Shown: positions 45,978 to 55,578 of the stretch, in pieces
How the letters are laid out: each line of letters begins with the position of its first letter
How positions within the stretch are numbered: the stretch's first letter is position 1
Source of the DNA: Hyphomicrobiales bacterium
GTDB taxonomy: Bacteria; Pseudomonadota; Alphaproteobacteria; Rhizobiales; Beijerinckiaceae
Direction of reading: 5' to 3'
DNA: 64,000 bases
Assembly (NCBI GenBank): GCA_027483945.1
Contig: JAIXTM010000013.1
Location: 1 to 64,000 of the forward strand
The notes under the pieces: generated by a model
Told to the model about the DNA's origin: nothing
The model's input: only the letters and a program-made list of their open reading frames with translations
Database searches by the model: none
Translations under genes and position numbers: made by a program

Positions 45978-46991
45978 ATGCTGTTCGTCCATCGCCGGGA
46001 GGAGGGGGCCGAAGGCGGCGCGCCCGCCCATCTGACCCGAACGGCGCTCGCCGCAGGCGAGCAGATCCCGCCCGACGTCGTCTGGATCGACCTCCTCGAA
46101 CCGACCGCCGAAGAGGATCGGGCGGTGGAGCGGTATCTCGGGATCGCCATTCCGACCCGAGAGGACATGGCGGATATCGAGCCCTCGGAACTGCTCTATC
46201 ACGAGGACGGCGCGCGCTACCTCACGGCGCGGCTGGTCTACCGGGCCGATACGGAGGACCCGGGCATCTCCGCCTGCACCTTCATCCTCAAGCAGAACAC
46301 GCTGGTGACGGTCCGCTACGAGAACCCCAAGCCATTCGGCATGTTCGTCAACCGCGCGGCCAAGCCTGGCGGCTGCGGCTTCACCGCCGAGGAGGTGATG
46401 GCCGGGCTCTTCGACACCATCATCGACCGGGCCGCCGAGGTGCTGCAGCAGACCGGCGACCGGATCGACGCGATCTCCCGCCGCGTCTTCGCCATCGGTC
46501 CGCAGGAACAGAGGCGCAAGGCCGCCCGTCGCAGCGACGAATACAGCGAGACGCTCCGGGCCCTCGGCCTGCACGGCGACCTGATCTCCAAGGTCCGCGA
46601 GAGCCTGGTCTCCATCGAGCGCGTGCTGCTCTACCTGTCGGTTGCCTATCGCACGGTGAAGGTGCCGGTGGAGATCCGCGAGCAGGTCCGCACCACCCTG
46701 CGCGACCTGCAATCCCTGGAGGAACATGCCTCGTTCCAGACCAGCAAGATCCAGTTCCTGCTCGAGGCGACGCTGGGCCTCGTCAATCTGGAGCAGAACA
46801 ACATCATCAAGCTGTTCTCGGTGATGGCGGTGATCTTCATGCCGCCGACCCTGGTCGCCTCCATCTACGGGATGAATTTCCGTCTCATGCCGGAGCTGGA
46901 ATGGCCCTGGGGATACCCGATGGCGCTGGCCATGATGGTGGTGGCCGCGGTCGCGCCGTTCCTGTTCTTCCGCTGGAAGCGCTGGCTCTGA
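45978..46991 (+). CDS. corA: CorA family magnesium/cobalt transporter
   Basis: Pentameric divalent cation channel in the inner membrane, taking up magnesium. The 337-residue protein has a large cytoplasmic N-terminal domain, a long helical region (EQRRKAARRSDEYSETLRALGLHGDLISKVRESL), and two C-terminal membrane helices separated by the family motif YGMNF at 297-301, followed by the usual MPELEWPWGYP loop. Start ATG at 45978 with ribosome binding site aggagg. It is divergent from opgG; the long leader between them carries the opgG promoter. Confidence 0.95.
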   Translation: MLFVHRREEGAEGGAPAHLTRTALAAGEQIPPDVVWIDLLEPTAEEDRAVERYLGIAIPTREDMADIEPSELLYHEDGARYLTARLVYRADTEDPGISACTFILKQNTLVTVRYENPKPFGMFVNRAAKPGGCGFTAEEVMAGLFDTIIDRAAEVLQQTGDRIDAISRRVFAIGPQEQRRKAARRSDEYSETLRALGLHGDLISKVRESLVSIERVLLYLSVAYRTVKVPVEIREQVRTTLRDLQSLEEHASFQTSKIQFLLEATLGLVNLEQNNIIKLFSVMAVIFMPPTLVASIYGMNFRLMPELEWPWGYPMALAMMVVAAVAPFLFFRWKRWL

Positions 46992-46995
46992 TCGG

Positions 46996-47451
46996 TCAGC
47001 CGAACAGGTCGTCCACCGCCGCCTGCGGGTCGGCCGCGGCCTCCGGGCTCCCCGCGATCAGGCCCTGAAGCCCCGCGATCCGCGCCGCGAGCGCAGGACC
47101 GAGGCGATCGCGCGCGGCGGCCCGCTCCGGCGCGCCCGCCGCCGCCTCCATCGCGGCGAGGACCTGCCGGCTCAGGGCGTCGAGATCGGCGATGGCCCGG
47201 TCCAGCGCGTCCCGGGCCTCGCCCGGCAAGGCGTCGTAGGCGGCCAGCGCCGCCAGCGCGCGTTGCGTCCCCGCACCCTCGCAATGGCCGCGATAGGTCA
47301 CAGTCCGCCACGGCTTCACCCCGGTCAGGATCGCGGGGTCGTCGACGGCGAGGTCGAGCAGCATCACCACCTCGGCGAAGCGATTCACGACATCGGTCGA
47401 GAGGGCCGCCCGGTCGGGCGGCGCGCGGTCGGGCTGGGCGAGCGTAGCCAT
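46996..47451 (-). CDS. Hypothetical protein
   Basis: A 151-residue, Ala-rich, predicted all-helical soluble protein beginning MATLAQPDRAPPDRAALSTDVVNRFAEVVMLLDLAVDDPAILTGVKPW and ending AAVDDLFG. I do not recognise it. The central part has one cysteine and a HCEG motif (RGHCEGAGTQRALAALAAYDAL). It is convergent with corA (5 bp apart) and downstream of the GlcD-like gene on the same strand after an 81-bp gap. Confidence 0.65.
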   Translation of the reverse strand: MATLAQPDRAPPDRAALSTDVVNRFAEVVMLLDLAVDDPAILTGVKPWRTVTYRGHCEGAGTQRALAALAAYDALPGEARDALDRAIADLDALSRQVLAAMEAAAGAPERAAARDRLGPALAARIAGLQGLIAGSPEAAADPQAAVDDLFG

Positions 47452-47532
47452 GAGGAAGACGAGCGGCCGATGGGAGCCGCCCTCATGCCACGATTGCGGC
47501 TGCAAGGAAAGGTTGCGTTACGTTGCGGAAGA

Positions 47533-48945
47533 TTACACCACCGCGCCGGGGTTCATGAGCCCCTGCGGATCGAGCGCCTGCTTGATCGCCCGCATGACGG
47601 CGAGCGCCGCCGGGTCCTTGACCGCTGGCAGGAGATCGCGCTTCAGCCGACCGATCCCGTGCTCGGCCGAAACGGACCCGGACATGTCCGCGACGATCCC
47701 GTGGACAAGGGTGTTCATTGCGTTCCAGTGGACAAGGAACGCCTCCCTGTCCATTCCCACCGGCTGGCTGACGTTGAAGTGGATATTGCCGTCGCCCAGA
47801 TGCCCGAAGGGCAGCGGCCGGCAGCCTGGCAGGAAGGCCGTCACCGCCGCCGAAGCCGCGGCGATGAAGCGCGGCACGTCGGCGACCGGTACCGAGACGT
47901 CGTGCTTGATCGAGCCGCCCTCCAGCCTCTGAACCTCCGACATCGCCTCCCGCAGGCGCCAGAAGGCCTGGCGCTGGGCGGACGAGGTGGCGATGGCGGC
48001 GTCGATCACCTCGCCGGCCTCGAAGGCGGCTTCCAGGATCGCCGCGGACGCGGCCTCCAGCGCCGCGCCGTCGCCCCCGGACGTTTCCGCCAGGACATAC
48101 CAGGGACAGGCGCCCTCCAGCGGCTCCCGCGTTCCGGGCGAATGGCGCAGCACGACCTCGATGCCGAAGCGCGGCATCAGCTCGAAGGTCGTCAGCGTAC
48201 CCGCCGCGCCGGCCTTGAACCGCGCCATCAGCGCCAGCGCGGCTTCGACGCTCTCCAGGCCGCAGATCAATGTCGACCGCGCGGCCGGGAGCGGAAAGAG
48301 CTTGAGAACCGCGGCGGTGACGATGCCCAGCGTGCCTTCCGCACCGATCAGAAGCCCCCGCAGGTCGTAGCCCGTATTGTCCTTGCGCAGGCGTGACAGC
48401 CCGTTCCAGATCGAGCCGTCCGGCAGCACCGCTTCAAGCCCCAGCACGAGCTCGCGGGTGTTGCCATAGGCGAGGACCGCCGTACCGCCCGCATTGGTCG
48501 CGATGTTGCCGCCGATCGTGCAGGAGCCCTCGGAGGCGAGCGAGAGCGGGAACAGGCGCCCCTGCGCCTCCGCCGCCGCCTGCACCGCCGCCAGGGTCGC
48601 GCCGGCCTCCACCACCATCGTGTCGGAGACCGGGTCGACCTCGCGGATCGCGTTCATCCGCGCCGTCGATAGAATGACCGCGCCCGATCCCGGCGGCGGG
48701 ATCTGCCCGCCGACAAGGCCGGTATTGCCGCCCTGGGGGACCATGGGCACGCCGTGCTCCACGCAGAAGCGGACGCAGGCCGCCATTTCGGCGGCGGAGG
48801 CGGGCTTCACGACCGCACGCGCCTCGCCCTTGAACAGGTCGCGCCATTCGCGCAGATGCGGCGCCTTGTCGGCCTCGGCGGTCATCACCCGGGAAGGCCC
48901 GACAAGGGCGGACAGCCCGTCGATCAGGGTGCGGTCGTCGATCAT
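47533..48945 (-). CDS. FAD-binding oxidase, GlcD/D-lactate dehydrogenase type
   Basis: A 470-residue flavoprotein of the VAO family. The N-terminal FAD-binding domain shows VPQGGNTGLVGGQIPPPGSGAVILSTARMNAIREVDP and GSCTIGGNIATNAGGTAVLAYGNTRELVLGLE; the C-terminal FAD-oxidase cap ends with VSVPVADVPRFI and HGIGRLKRD. Candidates are D-lactate, 2-hydroxyglutarate or glycolate dehydrogenase; no FAD/Fe-S partner genes (glcEF) are next to it. The ATG overlaps the stop of the upstream RNA methyltransferase gene (ATGA), so translation is coupled. Confidence 0.9.
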   Translation of the reverse strand: MIDDRTLIDGLSALVGPSRVMTAEADKAPHLREWRDLFKGEARAVVKPASAAEMAACVRFCVEHGVPMVPQGGNTGLVGGQIPPPGSGAVILSTARMNAIREVDPVSDTMVVEAGATLAAVQAAAEAQGRLFPLSLASEGSCTIGGNIATNAGGTAVLAYGNTRELVLGLEAVLPDGSIWNGLSRLRKDNTGYDLRGLLIGAEGTLGIVTAAVLKLFPLPAARSTLICGLESVEAALALMARFKAGAAGTLTTFELMPRFGIEVVLRHSPGTREPLEGACPWYVLAETSGGDGAALEAASAAILEAAFEAGEVIDAAIATSSAQRQAFWRLREAMSEVQRLEGGSIKHDVSVPVADVPRFIAAASAAVTAFLPGCRPLPFGHLGDGNIHFNVSQPVGMDREAFLVHWNAMNTLVHGIVADMSGSVSAEHGIGRLKRDLLPAVKDPAALAVMRAIKQALDPQGLMNPGAVV

Positions 48946-50186
48946 GGCCGTCTCTTCACCGCTCGCTGGAACGTCGCCACGAGTTCCACGTGGCTGGAAT
49001 AGCGGAACTGGTCCACCAGCGTCACGCCGGAACACGTGAAGCCGGCCCCGATCAGGATCGCCGCGTCCCGGGCGAAAGTCCCCGCATCGCAGGAGACCAT
49101 CACCGTCCGCCCGATGCGCGACGCCGCGATCTGCCTGACCTGCGCCTCCGCGCCGGCGCGCGGCGGATCGAGCACGACCGCGTCGAACCGGTCGATCTCG
49201 CTGCGCAGGAGCGGCCGCCGGAACAGGTCGCGCACCTCCGACGTCACGCGCCTCAGTCCCGTGCCACGCCGCGCGGCGCGGTCCAGCGAAGCGATGGCGG
49301 TGGCACTGCTCTCCACCGCGTGGACCTCCGCGTTCTTCGCGAGGCGCAGCGCGAAGGCGCCGGACCCCGCGAAGAGGTCCGCCACCTTGCGGGCATCCGC
49401 GCAGGCCTCAAGCACCGCGCCGCCGAGGGCCGCCTCACCGGCCTCGGTCGCCTGGAGGAAGCTGCCCGGCGGCGGCGAGACGGCGACGTCGCCCATCATC
49501 ACGGCTGGTGCGCGTCGCTCCACGATCACGTCGCCATGGACCGAGAGCCGGGCGATATCGAGCTCGGCCGCGAGCTGGGTCAGCACCGCCCGCTGGCGCT
49601 CGCCGACCGGGCCGTGGCCGCGAATGTCGAGGTCGAGGCCGCCCAGCGTCGCCGTCACCTGCGCGTCCATCGGCTTGGCCGATCTGGCGAGGGGACGCGT
49701 CACGGCTTCGGCGATCGCGGACGCTTCGCGGAGCGCGGGCACGACGATGGGGCAGGCCGGCACCGGCACGAGATCGTGGCTGCGCGCCGCCATGAAGCCG
49801 GCACGCCATCGCCCGTCCGCCATGCGCAGATGGAACGTCACCCGCCGCCGTCCCGCGCCATGGGCGTCCACGAATCGGGTGACGGGAAGGTCGAGCCCAG
49901 CCTGGGCGAAGGCGGCGGTGACGAGCCCCGTTTTCCAGGTTCGGTAGGCCGGCTCGTCGAGATGCTGGACCGCGCAGCCTCCGCAGGTGCCGAAAAGCGG
50001 GCATTCCGGCTCGCGCCGCTCAGGCGAAGGCGCCTCGACGGCGAGGAGCCGGCCGCGTTCGCCCGCGATGTCCGCCGTCACGGTCTCGCCGGGCAAAGCG
50101 AGGGGCACCGCGATCCGCCGGCCGTCATGCGTCGCGAGGCCTTCGCCGCGACGGCCCAGCCTTTCGATGACGAGGCGCTCAGCCAA
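48942..50186 (-). CDS. RumA/TrmA-type class I SAM-dependent RNA methyltransferase
   Basis: Methylates C5 of uridine in RNA, probably 23S rRNA (RlmD-like). The 414-residue protein has an N-terminal TRAM-like domain (GRRIAVPLALPGETVTADI), the 4Fe-4S cysteines C62, C68 and C71 (ECPLFGTCGGCAVQHL) with a fourth in VPACPIV, the SAM motif VADLFAGSGAFALRLA and the catalytic cysteine in VSCDAGTFARDAAIL. The usual SCNPATLARD motif is here SCDAGTFARD. The gene overlaps tlyA by 8 bp upstream and the GlcD-like gene downstream, so the three are one transcription unit. Confidence 0.9.
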   Translation of the reverse strand: MAERLVIERLGRRGEGLATHDGRRIAVPLALPGETVTADIAGERGRLLAVEAPSPERREPECPLFGTCGGCAVQHLDEPAYRTWKTGLVTAAFAQAGLDLPVTRFVDAHGAGRRRVTFHLRMADGRWRAGFMAARSHDLVPVPACPIVVPALREASAIAEAVTRPLARSAKPMDAQVTATLGGLDLDIRGHGPVGERQRAVLTQLAAELDIARLSVHGDVIVERRAPAVMMGDVAVSPPPGSFLQATEAGEAALGGAVLEACADARKVADLFAGSGAFALRLAKNAEVHAVESSATAIASLDRAARRGTGLRRVTSEVRDLFRRPLLRSEIDRFDAVVLDPPRAGAEAQVRQIAASRIGRTVMVSCDAGTFARDAAILIGAGFTCSGVTLVDQFRYSSHVELVATFQRAVKRRP

Positions 50187-50901
50187 ACGTGCCCCCGATC
50201 AGATATTCGAGGTTGCCGTCGCCGCCGGCGATGGGCGAGGGAATCGGCCCGCTGATCGCAAGCCCGTCCGCAAGGAGAAGGTCGCGGATGGCATCGAGAG
50301 CCGTCTGCCGCGCACCCTCGTCCTTCACGACGCCCTTGGCGACGTGGGCACGGCCCACCTCGAATTGCGGCTTCACCAGCAGGACGACGCGCCCGCCCGG
50401 CTTCACCCGCTTGAGGATCGCCGGCAGGACGAGCCGCAGCCCGATGAAGCTCACATCGGCGACGACGAGCTCGACCACCGGCACTTCCGGGCCTGCGTCG
50501 CGGATATCCGTACCTTCGCGCACGGTGACGCGCGGGTCGGCCCGCAGGCGCGGATGGAGCTGGTCGCGGCCGACATCGACGCAGTGGACGTGGGCCGCTC
50601 CGCGCGCGAGGAGGACGTCGGTGAAGCCGCCGGTGGACGAGCCGACATCGAGCGCGGTCAGGCCTGCGGGATCGAAGCCGAAAGCATCGAGCGCCGCGGC
50701 GAGCTTGACCCCGCCGCGCGAGACCCAGGGGTAGGGCGCCTGCGCCGCCAGCGCGGCTTCCTCGTCCAGCATCTGCGAGGCCTTGGCGACGGTCACGCCG
50801 CCGCTGGTGACCAGCCCGGCCTCGATGGCCTCACGGGCCTTGGCCCGGCTGTCCGCGAGCCCGCGCGCGACCAGGAGAAGGTCGGCCCGCATCCGGCCCA
50901 T
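50179..50901 (-). CDS. tlyA: TlyA-family rRNA (cytidine-2'-O)-methyltransferase
   Basis: S4-domain methyltransferase that 2'-O-methylates rRNA cytidines. The 240-residue protein starts with an S4 RNA-binding domain (RMRADLLLVARGLADSRAKAREAIEAGLVTSGGVTV), then the FtsJ-type SAM fold with LDVGSSTGGFTDVLLARGA, VDVGRDQLHPRLR and the catalytic KDKE residues spread over the domain (VKPQFEVGR). Sometimes annotated hemolysin A. It follows xseB by 20 bp. The stop lies inside the downstream methyltransferase start (8-bp overlap). The dxs gene that often precedes this pair is not in the window. Confidence 0.92.
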   Translation of the reverse strand: MGRMRADLLLVARGLADSRAKAREAIEAGLVTSGGVTVAKASQMLDEEAALAAQAPYPWVSRGGVKLAAALDAFGFDPAGLTALDVGSSTGGFTDVLLARGAAHVHCVDVGRDQLHPRLRADPRVTVREGTDIRDAGPEVPVVELVVADVSFIGLRLVLPAILKRVKPGGRVVLLVKPQFEVGRAHVAKGVVKDEGARQTALDAIRDLLLADGLAISGPIPSPIAGGDGNLEYLIGGTFG

Positions 50902-50921
50902 GGCGACGCTCGCTCCGGCCG

Positions 50922-51167
50922 TCAGGTCGGGTCCAGAGGCTCGGTGCCGGACGGCCTGCCATCCGCACCGAGCGTGATCTTCTCGATGCGGGCTTCGGCC
51001 TGGCGCAGCAATTCCTCGCAGCGCGCCTTCAGCGCCTCGCCGCGGGCATAGAACGCGATCGAATCGTCCAGCGAGACGTTGCCCTGCTCGAGCTGGGAGA
51101 CGATGCGCTCCAGCTCCGCCATGGCCTTCTCGAAAGGCAGGGTCGCGACGTCTTCGGTTCCGGTCAT
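50922..51167 (-). CDS. xseB: Exodeoxyribonuclease VII small subunit
   Basis: Small subunit of the ExoVII nuclease, which degrades single-stranded DNA in repair. The 81-residue protein is a helical hairpin ([53 protein letters not shown]), the full-length pattern of XseB. xseA is not nearby. It begins a minus-strand unit with tlyA and the RNA methyltransferase. No LexA box was found upstream. Confidence 0.93.
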   Translation of the reverse strand: MTGTEDVATLPFEKAMAELERIVSQLEQGNVSLDDSIAFYARGEALKARCEELLRQAEARIEKITLGADGRPSGTEPLDPT

Positions 51168-51228
51168 GGCGTCCTCGGCGGCTCGGTGCCTGGCCTTATC
51201 GCGCCCCGCCGCAGGCGAGGCAACCCCG

Positions 51229-53913
51229 TCAGGCCCGCGCCGCGGGCCGGCGCAGCAGCCGCTGGTAGACGAGCCCCATGCCCATCAGCGCCAGGCCGAG
51301 CCCGATGAACGACAGGGCGCGCCACAGGCCGTCGAGGTTCGACATGTCCACGACGAACACCTTGAGGATCGCCGCCACCATGTAGCCCGCCGAGACGAGC
51401 CGCGCCGCCCGGTTCCCGCGCAGGAGCCCGTAGGCGAGGAGCGCGACGCCGATGGCGATGAGGGCGGCCGAATAAGCCCAGAATTCCTGCGGGCTGGTGC
51501 TTCGCCAGATCGACAGGACGGGGCCCTGGAACAGAAGCCGGATCTCGAGCAGCACGTAGAGCGTCGCCAGCATCAGCCCCAGAGCCGCGGCGACCGCCAC
51601 GAACCAGACGGGACGCGAGGCGCGGGCGACCCGCGCCAGGGCGAGCGCGGCGAGAGCAGGCGCCAGATAGCCCGGGACCAGGCCGTTCAGCAGCGCCCCG
51701 CCGGGAACGGACGTTCCGGTGAAGGCCGGGTTCTCCAGCAGCGCGAGGCCGAGCACGGCCGTCGCCATGGCCCAGGCGCCATAGAGGACGGCGAGCACCC
51801 GATAGAGCCAGTCGGCCTGGCGCTGGTCGAGCCGTACAACGACGAGCGAGAACAGGAGCCCCGTCGTCGCGACGAGCCCGGCCTCCATCATGCCGGTGCG
51901 GACGGCGAAGGGATCGCCGTAGATCACATGGCGGATCTGGAACAGGACAAGGAAGGTCGCGAAGACGAGCGCCAGCGTCTCGCAGAGTCGCACGACGCGG
52001 TCCCGTCCGGATGCCGACAGGATCGTCGAGGCGTACCAGAACGCGGCCGCCGGCACGCCGTAGAGGAGCAGGAGCCCGTTGACGATCGGCGTCGTCCCGA
52101 CGGCGCCGCCCAGGACCGGGTCGTAGGCGAGCCGCCCGGCGACGATCAGCCCTAGAGCGCCGACGGCATAGCGCAGAACAGGGATATCGAGCCGGCGCGC
52201 CACGTGAGCCGTGCCCGCGGCGGCGAGGGCAAAGGCGACGGTCAGCGTCGCCTGGCCGAGCACCATCGTGAGACCAAGCGCCAGGGCGCCGACCGCGCCG
52301 GAGGCCGCGGCGCCCAGCGCCATCCGCAGGGCCGGGCCGTCGCCATCGGCGCGCAGGCGCGCGGCCGCCATGACGAGGGCGGCGCCGACCAGGCCCGCCA
52401 TGGCGGCGAAGGGCAGGCTCGGCGCGAAGGACGCGATCCGCCAATACCCGACGGCGAGCAGAAGAAGCGGTCCGGCGGCAGCTGCCCCCGCATAGGCAGC
52501 GCTGGCGAACAGCGGAAGGCCGGGGCTGCGCCGCACGCGCAGCAGACCTCCCGCGAACAGCGCGCCCGCAGCCGCAATGCCGAAGGCGATGAAGGTCGCC
52601 AGCGCATCCGGCATCGGGTTGGGGCCGGCCACGAACGGCAGGACCGTGACCGGCTCGGCGCCCGCTTCCCGCACCACCGGCCAGAGGAACAGCGTCCCCG
52701 CGGCGACGATGGCCGCGACGGCCGAGAGCGCGGCCACCGGCGCCGCGGCAAGGGCGGTCGCCAGATGCAGCGCGAATGCGGCCCCACCGGTCAGCGCCAG
52801 CGTGCCGCCTGCGAAGCGGCGGTCCAGGTCAAAAAGCAGCAGCGCGCCGAAGGCGGCGAGCAATGTGCAGGCGAACAGGTCGGCGCGCGCGTCCTCGTCC
52901 CGGACGGCGCGGTTGGGATCGTAGGCGACGAAGCCCGCCGCGAGCGCCGTCTGGACGAGCACGTGCACAGCCGCCGCCAGCGCGAAGGACGGGCCGACGA
53001 GACCCATCATGACGCCCCAGAAGCCGGCGCCGATGGCGGCCGCGAGGGCGAGCCAGCGCCAGAGCCGCAGGCGCGCCAGCCCGTAGGCGGCGGCCGCGAC
53101 GATTGCGAGATAGGGCGGCAGCGTCCAGGGCGACGGGTCGGCGGAGGAGACGAGGAGCGGGCTGGCAAAGGCGCCCAGAAGGCCGAGCGCGGCCAGCGCC
53201 GGTCCGTGAAGGGCGGCCGCCACCATCGTGGCCAGCGCCACCGCGCCGAGCAGAACGAAGGCGGGCGCGGGCCCGATGAAGCCGTGCAGCGCATAGGCGG
53301 CATAGACCGTCCCGAAGGCGGCTGCCGTGCCCGCCGCCGTCACGATGCCGGGTATGTGCGCCGCAGGAATGCCGGCAATGCCGAGCGAGACCTCCCGGCG
53401 GCGCAGCCATTCGCCGGCGCCGACGAGAAGCGCGGCGAACATGGCGCCCAGCGCGATGCGGGCGGCGGGCCCGAAATAGCCTTCCTGGATCGAATAGCCG
53501 ACGAGCAGCAGCCCGCCGAGGCCCAGCGCGACGCCGCCGATCCATACGGTCCAGCGGGTCGCGATGGCTTCCTCGAAGCCGGCCTTGGCTGAAGGCTCGG
53601 CTGCGGCCTGCGCAGGGCCGGGCGCAGCTCCCGCCCGGGGCACGGCGGCGGGCATCGGGGCGGCAATGGGTTCCCGAGCCGCTTCGGGAGGCGTCGGCAA
53701 TGCCTTTTCCGGCGCCTCGGCCGTATCCGAAGTCTCGGAGCCGGGGGCGGGCGCCGCGCCTCTCAGTTCCAGCCGCGCAAGGCGCGATTCGGCGAGCGCG
53801 AGCTTGGCTTCCAGCACGGCCACGCGGTGTCGCTGGCCCATCGCCAGGATGAACCCGGCAATGCCCATGATGGGCACCGCGAGCGCGATGAGGATGAGGA
53901 TCACATATTCCAA
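51229..53913 (-). CDS. DUF2339 polytopic membrane protein
   Basis: A large (894-residue) inner-membrane protein with an N-terminal helix ([21 protein letters not shown]), a coiled coil ([22 protein letters not shown]), a Pro/Ala linker (about 50-115) and then about 25 or more hydrophobic helices. This is the DUF2339 layout; function unknown. The start is a TTG at 53913 (or a GTG at 53904), since no ATG fits the helix. It ends 62 bp before xseB and follows the nadQ-like gene by 71 bp on the same strand. Confidence 0.85.
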   Translation of the reverse strand: MEYVILILIALAVPIMGIAGFILAMGQRHRVAVLEAKLALAESRLARLELRGAAPAPGSETSDTAEAPEKALPTPPEAAREPIAAPMPAAVPRAGAAPGPAQAAAEPSAKAGFEEAIATRWTVWIGGVALGLGGLLLVGYSIQEGYFGPAARIALGAMFAALLVGAGEWLRRREVSLGIAGIPAAHIPGIVTAAGTAAAFGTVYAAYALHGFIGPAPAFVLLGAVALATMVAAALHGPALAALGLLGAFASPLLVSSADPSPWTLPPYLAIVAAAAYGLARLRLWRWLALAAAIGAGFWGVMMGLVGPSFALAAAVHVLVQTALAAGFVAYDPNRAVRDEDARADLFACTLLAAFGALLLFDLDRRFAGGTLALTGGAAFALHLATALAAAPVAALSAVAAIVAAGTLFLWPVVREAGAEPVTVLPFVAGPNPMPDALATFIAFGIAAAGALFAGGLLRVRRSPGLPLFASAAYAGAAAAGPLLLLAVGYWRIASFAPSLPFAAMAGLVGAALVMAAARLRADGDGPALRMALGAAASGAVGALALGLTMVLGQATLTVAFALAAAGTAHVARRLDIPVLRYAVGALGLIVAGRLAYDPVLGGAVGTTPIVNGLLLLYGVPAAAFWYASTILSASGRDRVVRLCETLALVFATFLVLFQIRHVIYGDPFAVRTGMMEAGLVATTGLLFSLVVVRLDQRQADWLYRVLAVLYGAWAMATAVLGLALLENPAFTGTSVPGGALLNGLVPGYLAPALAALALARVARASRPVWFVAVAAALGLMLATLYVLLEIRLLFQGPVLSIWRSTSPQEFWAYSAALIAIGVALLAYGLLRGNRAARLVSAGYMVAAILKVFVVDMSNLDGLWRALSFIGLGLALMGMGLVYQRLLRRPAARA

Positions 53914-53984
53914 GCGCGCCCCCCGGCGGCGCGGACCGAAGCGGGCCGCTGCGCGGTGAGACTATGCGGGCGGGGGCGTCGCTG

Positions 53985-54950
53985 TCATCCCCGGCCGCTC
54001 AGCCTCAGGCCCGGCGCCGGGCGCTCCTGGATGACGTCGCGGCGGAACCGGAACAGGGCGGCCGGGCGCCCGCCGGTGCGGATCGTCTGCCCCGTCGCCT
54101 CCACGAGCGCGGTGCCTTCCACCAGGCGCCGGAAGTTCTGCTTGTGCAGATGGCGGCCTGAGATCGCCTCCACCGTGGACTGCAGGATCGTCAGCGTGAA
54201 CTGGTCCGGCAAAAGCTCGAACACGACCGGCCGGTACTTCAGCTTGGCGCGCAGGCGGCCGATGGCGGTGGCGAGGATGCGGCGATGGTCGAAGCGCATC
54301 GCCTCCCCCAAATCCGCCGGCTGCGGCTGGACCGCCGGCGCGACCTCCCGGTCGTCCCGTGCCGCTTCTGCGACGATGCCCGCCGAATAGAGAAGCTCGT
54401 AGCGCTCCAGCGTCTTCTCCTCGTCCCACGGCGCGTTCGGCGCGCCGAAGCACAGGCGGATGCGTTCGCGACGCGATACGCCGCGCCGGTCCGCCGCGTC
54501 CCCCTCGGCTGCCCAGGCGTCGAGAAGCGGCATGATCGTGCGGTCCAGCACCGGCGGGCGGCCCTTGCGCCAGTCCTCCCATGGAAAGAAATGGTACCAG
54601 GGCCGGAAGGCGGCACCCTCCAGCGCCGCCGTCTCGCGGCCGATCCGCGTCAGGGCAAGATATCCGACCGAGACGATGTGCGGCCCGGTATCGCCCGGGC
54701 GGGCGTGCCGCCCCCGGTCGCCAAACGTGTAGAGCTGCTCCACGTAGCCGAGCGACAGGCCCGATTGCTGCGTCACGAATTCCCGCAGTCCGATCTCGAA
54801 CGTGCGGTGGGCCAGCGGATCGAAGGGGCCGGACGGCAGGCCCGGCGTCGGGTCGCTGCCCGCGCGCGCGACCAGGATCTGCGGCGCGTCGCCCTGCAAA
54901 GCGACGACCGCGGCGGCAAGGCCGATCTCGATGGGCGTCAGGTCGCTCAC
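53985..54950 (-). CDS. nadQ: NadQ-like transcriptional regulator of NAD synthesis (NrtR-related)
   Basis: A 321-residue protein with an N-terminal NUDIX-like domain that lacks a proper NUDIX box (the region PFDPLAHRTFEIGLREFVTQQSGL replaces the REUXEE helix), and a C-terminal winged-helix part (RRILATAIGRLRAKLKYRPVVFELLPDQFTLTILQSTVEAISGRHLHKQNFRRLVE). This fits COG4111/NadQ, the alphaproteobacterial regulator of NAD biosynthesis, related to NrtR. The nadABC operon with a palindrome is in this window (29026). The GTG start overlaps the upstream tyrosine phosphatase stop (GTGA), so the two are translated together. Confidence 0.85.
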   Translation of the reverse strand: MSDLTPIEIGLAAAVVALQGDAPQILVARAGSDPTPGLPSGPFDPLAHRTFEIGLREFVTQQSGLSLGYVEQLYTFGDRGRHARPGDTGPHIVSVGYLALTRIGRETAALEGAAFRPWYHFFPWEDWRKGRPPVLDRTIMPLLDAWAAEGDAADRRGVSRRERIRLCFGAPNAPWDEEKTLERYELLYSAGIVAEAARDDREVAPAVQPQPADLGEAMRFDHRRILATAIGRLRAKLKYRPVVFELLPDQFTLTILQSTVEAISGRHLHKQNFRRLVEGTALVEATGQTIRTGGRPAALFRFRRDVIQERPAPGLRLSGRG

Positions 54951-55462
54951 GGGTTGAAATCCATGGCGAAGGGCACGCCCTCGAAACAATCCGCGCCGCG
55001 TCCGATGGCAGCGATGGCCGAGACCATGCGTCCGTGCCGGCCCAGAGCCGCATCCGCCAGGGCGACGATGAGCCGGTTCGGCGTTGCGGTGGGGGAGGCC
55101 GCCCGCAGCCGCCGCGCCAGTTCCTCCTCGTCGAGATCCGGCGCGAGCGCGCAGGCCGCCGCATAGGCCGCGGCCGTGGAGCGGGAGACGCCGGCCCAGC
55201 AATGGATGAGGACGGGCTCCGACCGGTCCCACGTCGCGATGAAGGCGAGAAAGTCTGCGACATGCGCCTCGGCCGGCGGGACATGGCCGTCGCGGGCCTC
55301 CGCGATGTCGTGCATTGCCAGCGTCAGATGCCGCTCGGGCGCGATGCCTGTGGGGCGCGGCGGCACGGGTCCCGGCGAGAGCAGCGTCACGAGATGGCCC
55401 GGCCGCAAGGCGGCAGCGGTCTCCTCAAGGCGTGACAGGGGGCAGACATGGATGGTGGGCAT
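54947..55462 (-). CDS. Tyrosine/dual-specificity phosphatase family protein
   Basis: A 171-residue protein with the HCX5R loop (IHCWAGVSRST, Cys88 and Arg94) and an aspartate-bearing loop HDIAE near residue 52 that could supply the general acid. Similar small phosphatases hydrolyse phosphotyrosine or other phosphate esters; target unknown. It is translationally coupled (4-bp overlap) to the NadQ-like regulator, which hints that its substrate may be linked to NAD control, though this is inference. Start at 55462 begins MPTIHVCPLSRLEE. Confidence 0.85.
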   Translation of the reverse strand: MPTIHVCPLSRLEETAAALRPGHLVTLLSPGPVPPRPTGIAPERHLTLAMHDIAEARDGHVPPAEAHVADFLAFIATWDRSEPVLIHCWAGVSRSTAAAYAAACALAPDLDEEELARRLRAASPTATPNRLIVALADAALGRHGRMVSAIAAIGRGADCFEGVPFAMDFNP

Positions 55463-55578
55463 GGTCGCCGCCGACACTAGCTGCCACGGCTGGACCATCA
55501 AGGGCGCTTTTCACGGCGCCCTTGCCGGCCCGGAGCGTCGTGCTAGCGTCCGTCCTGCCGTGAAGGAAGGAAGCGCCG

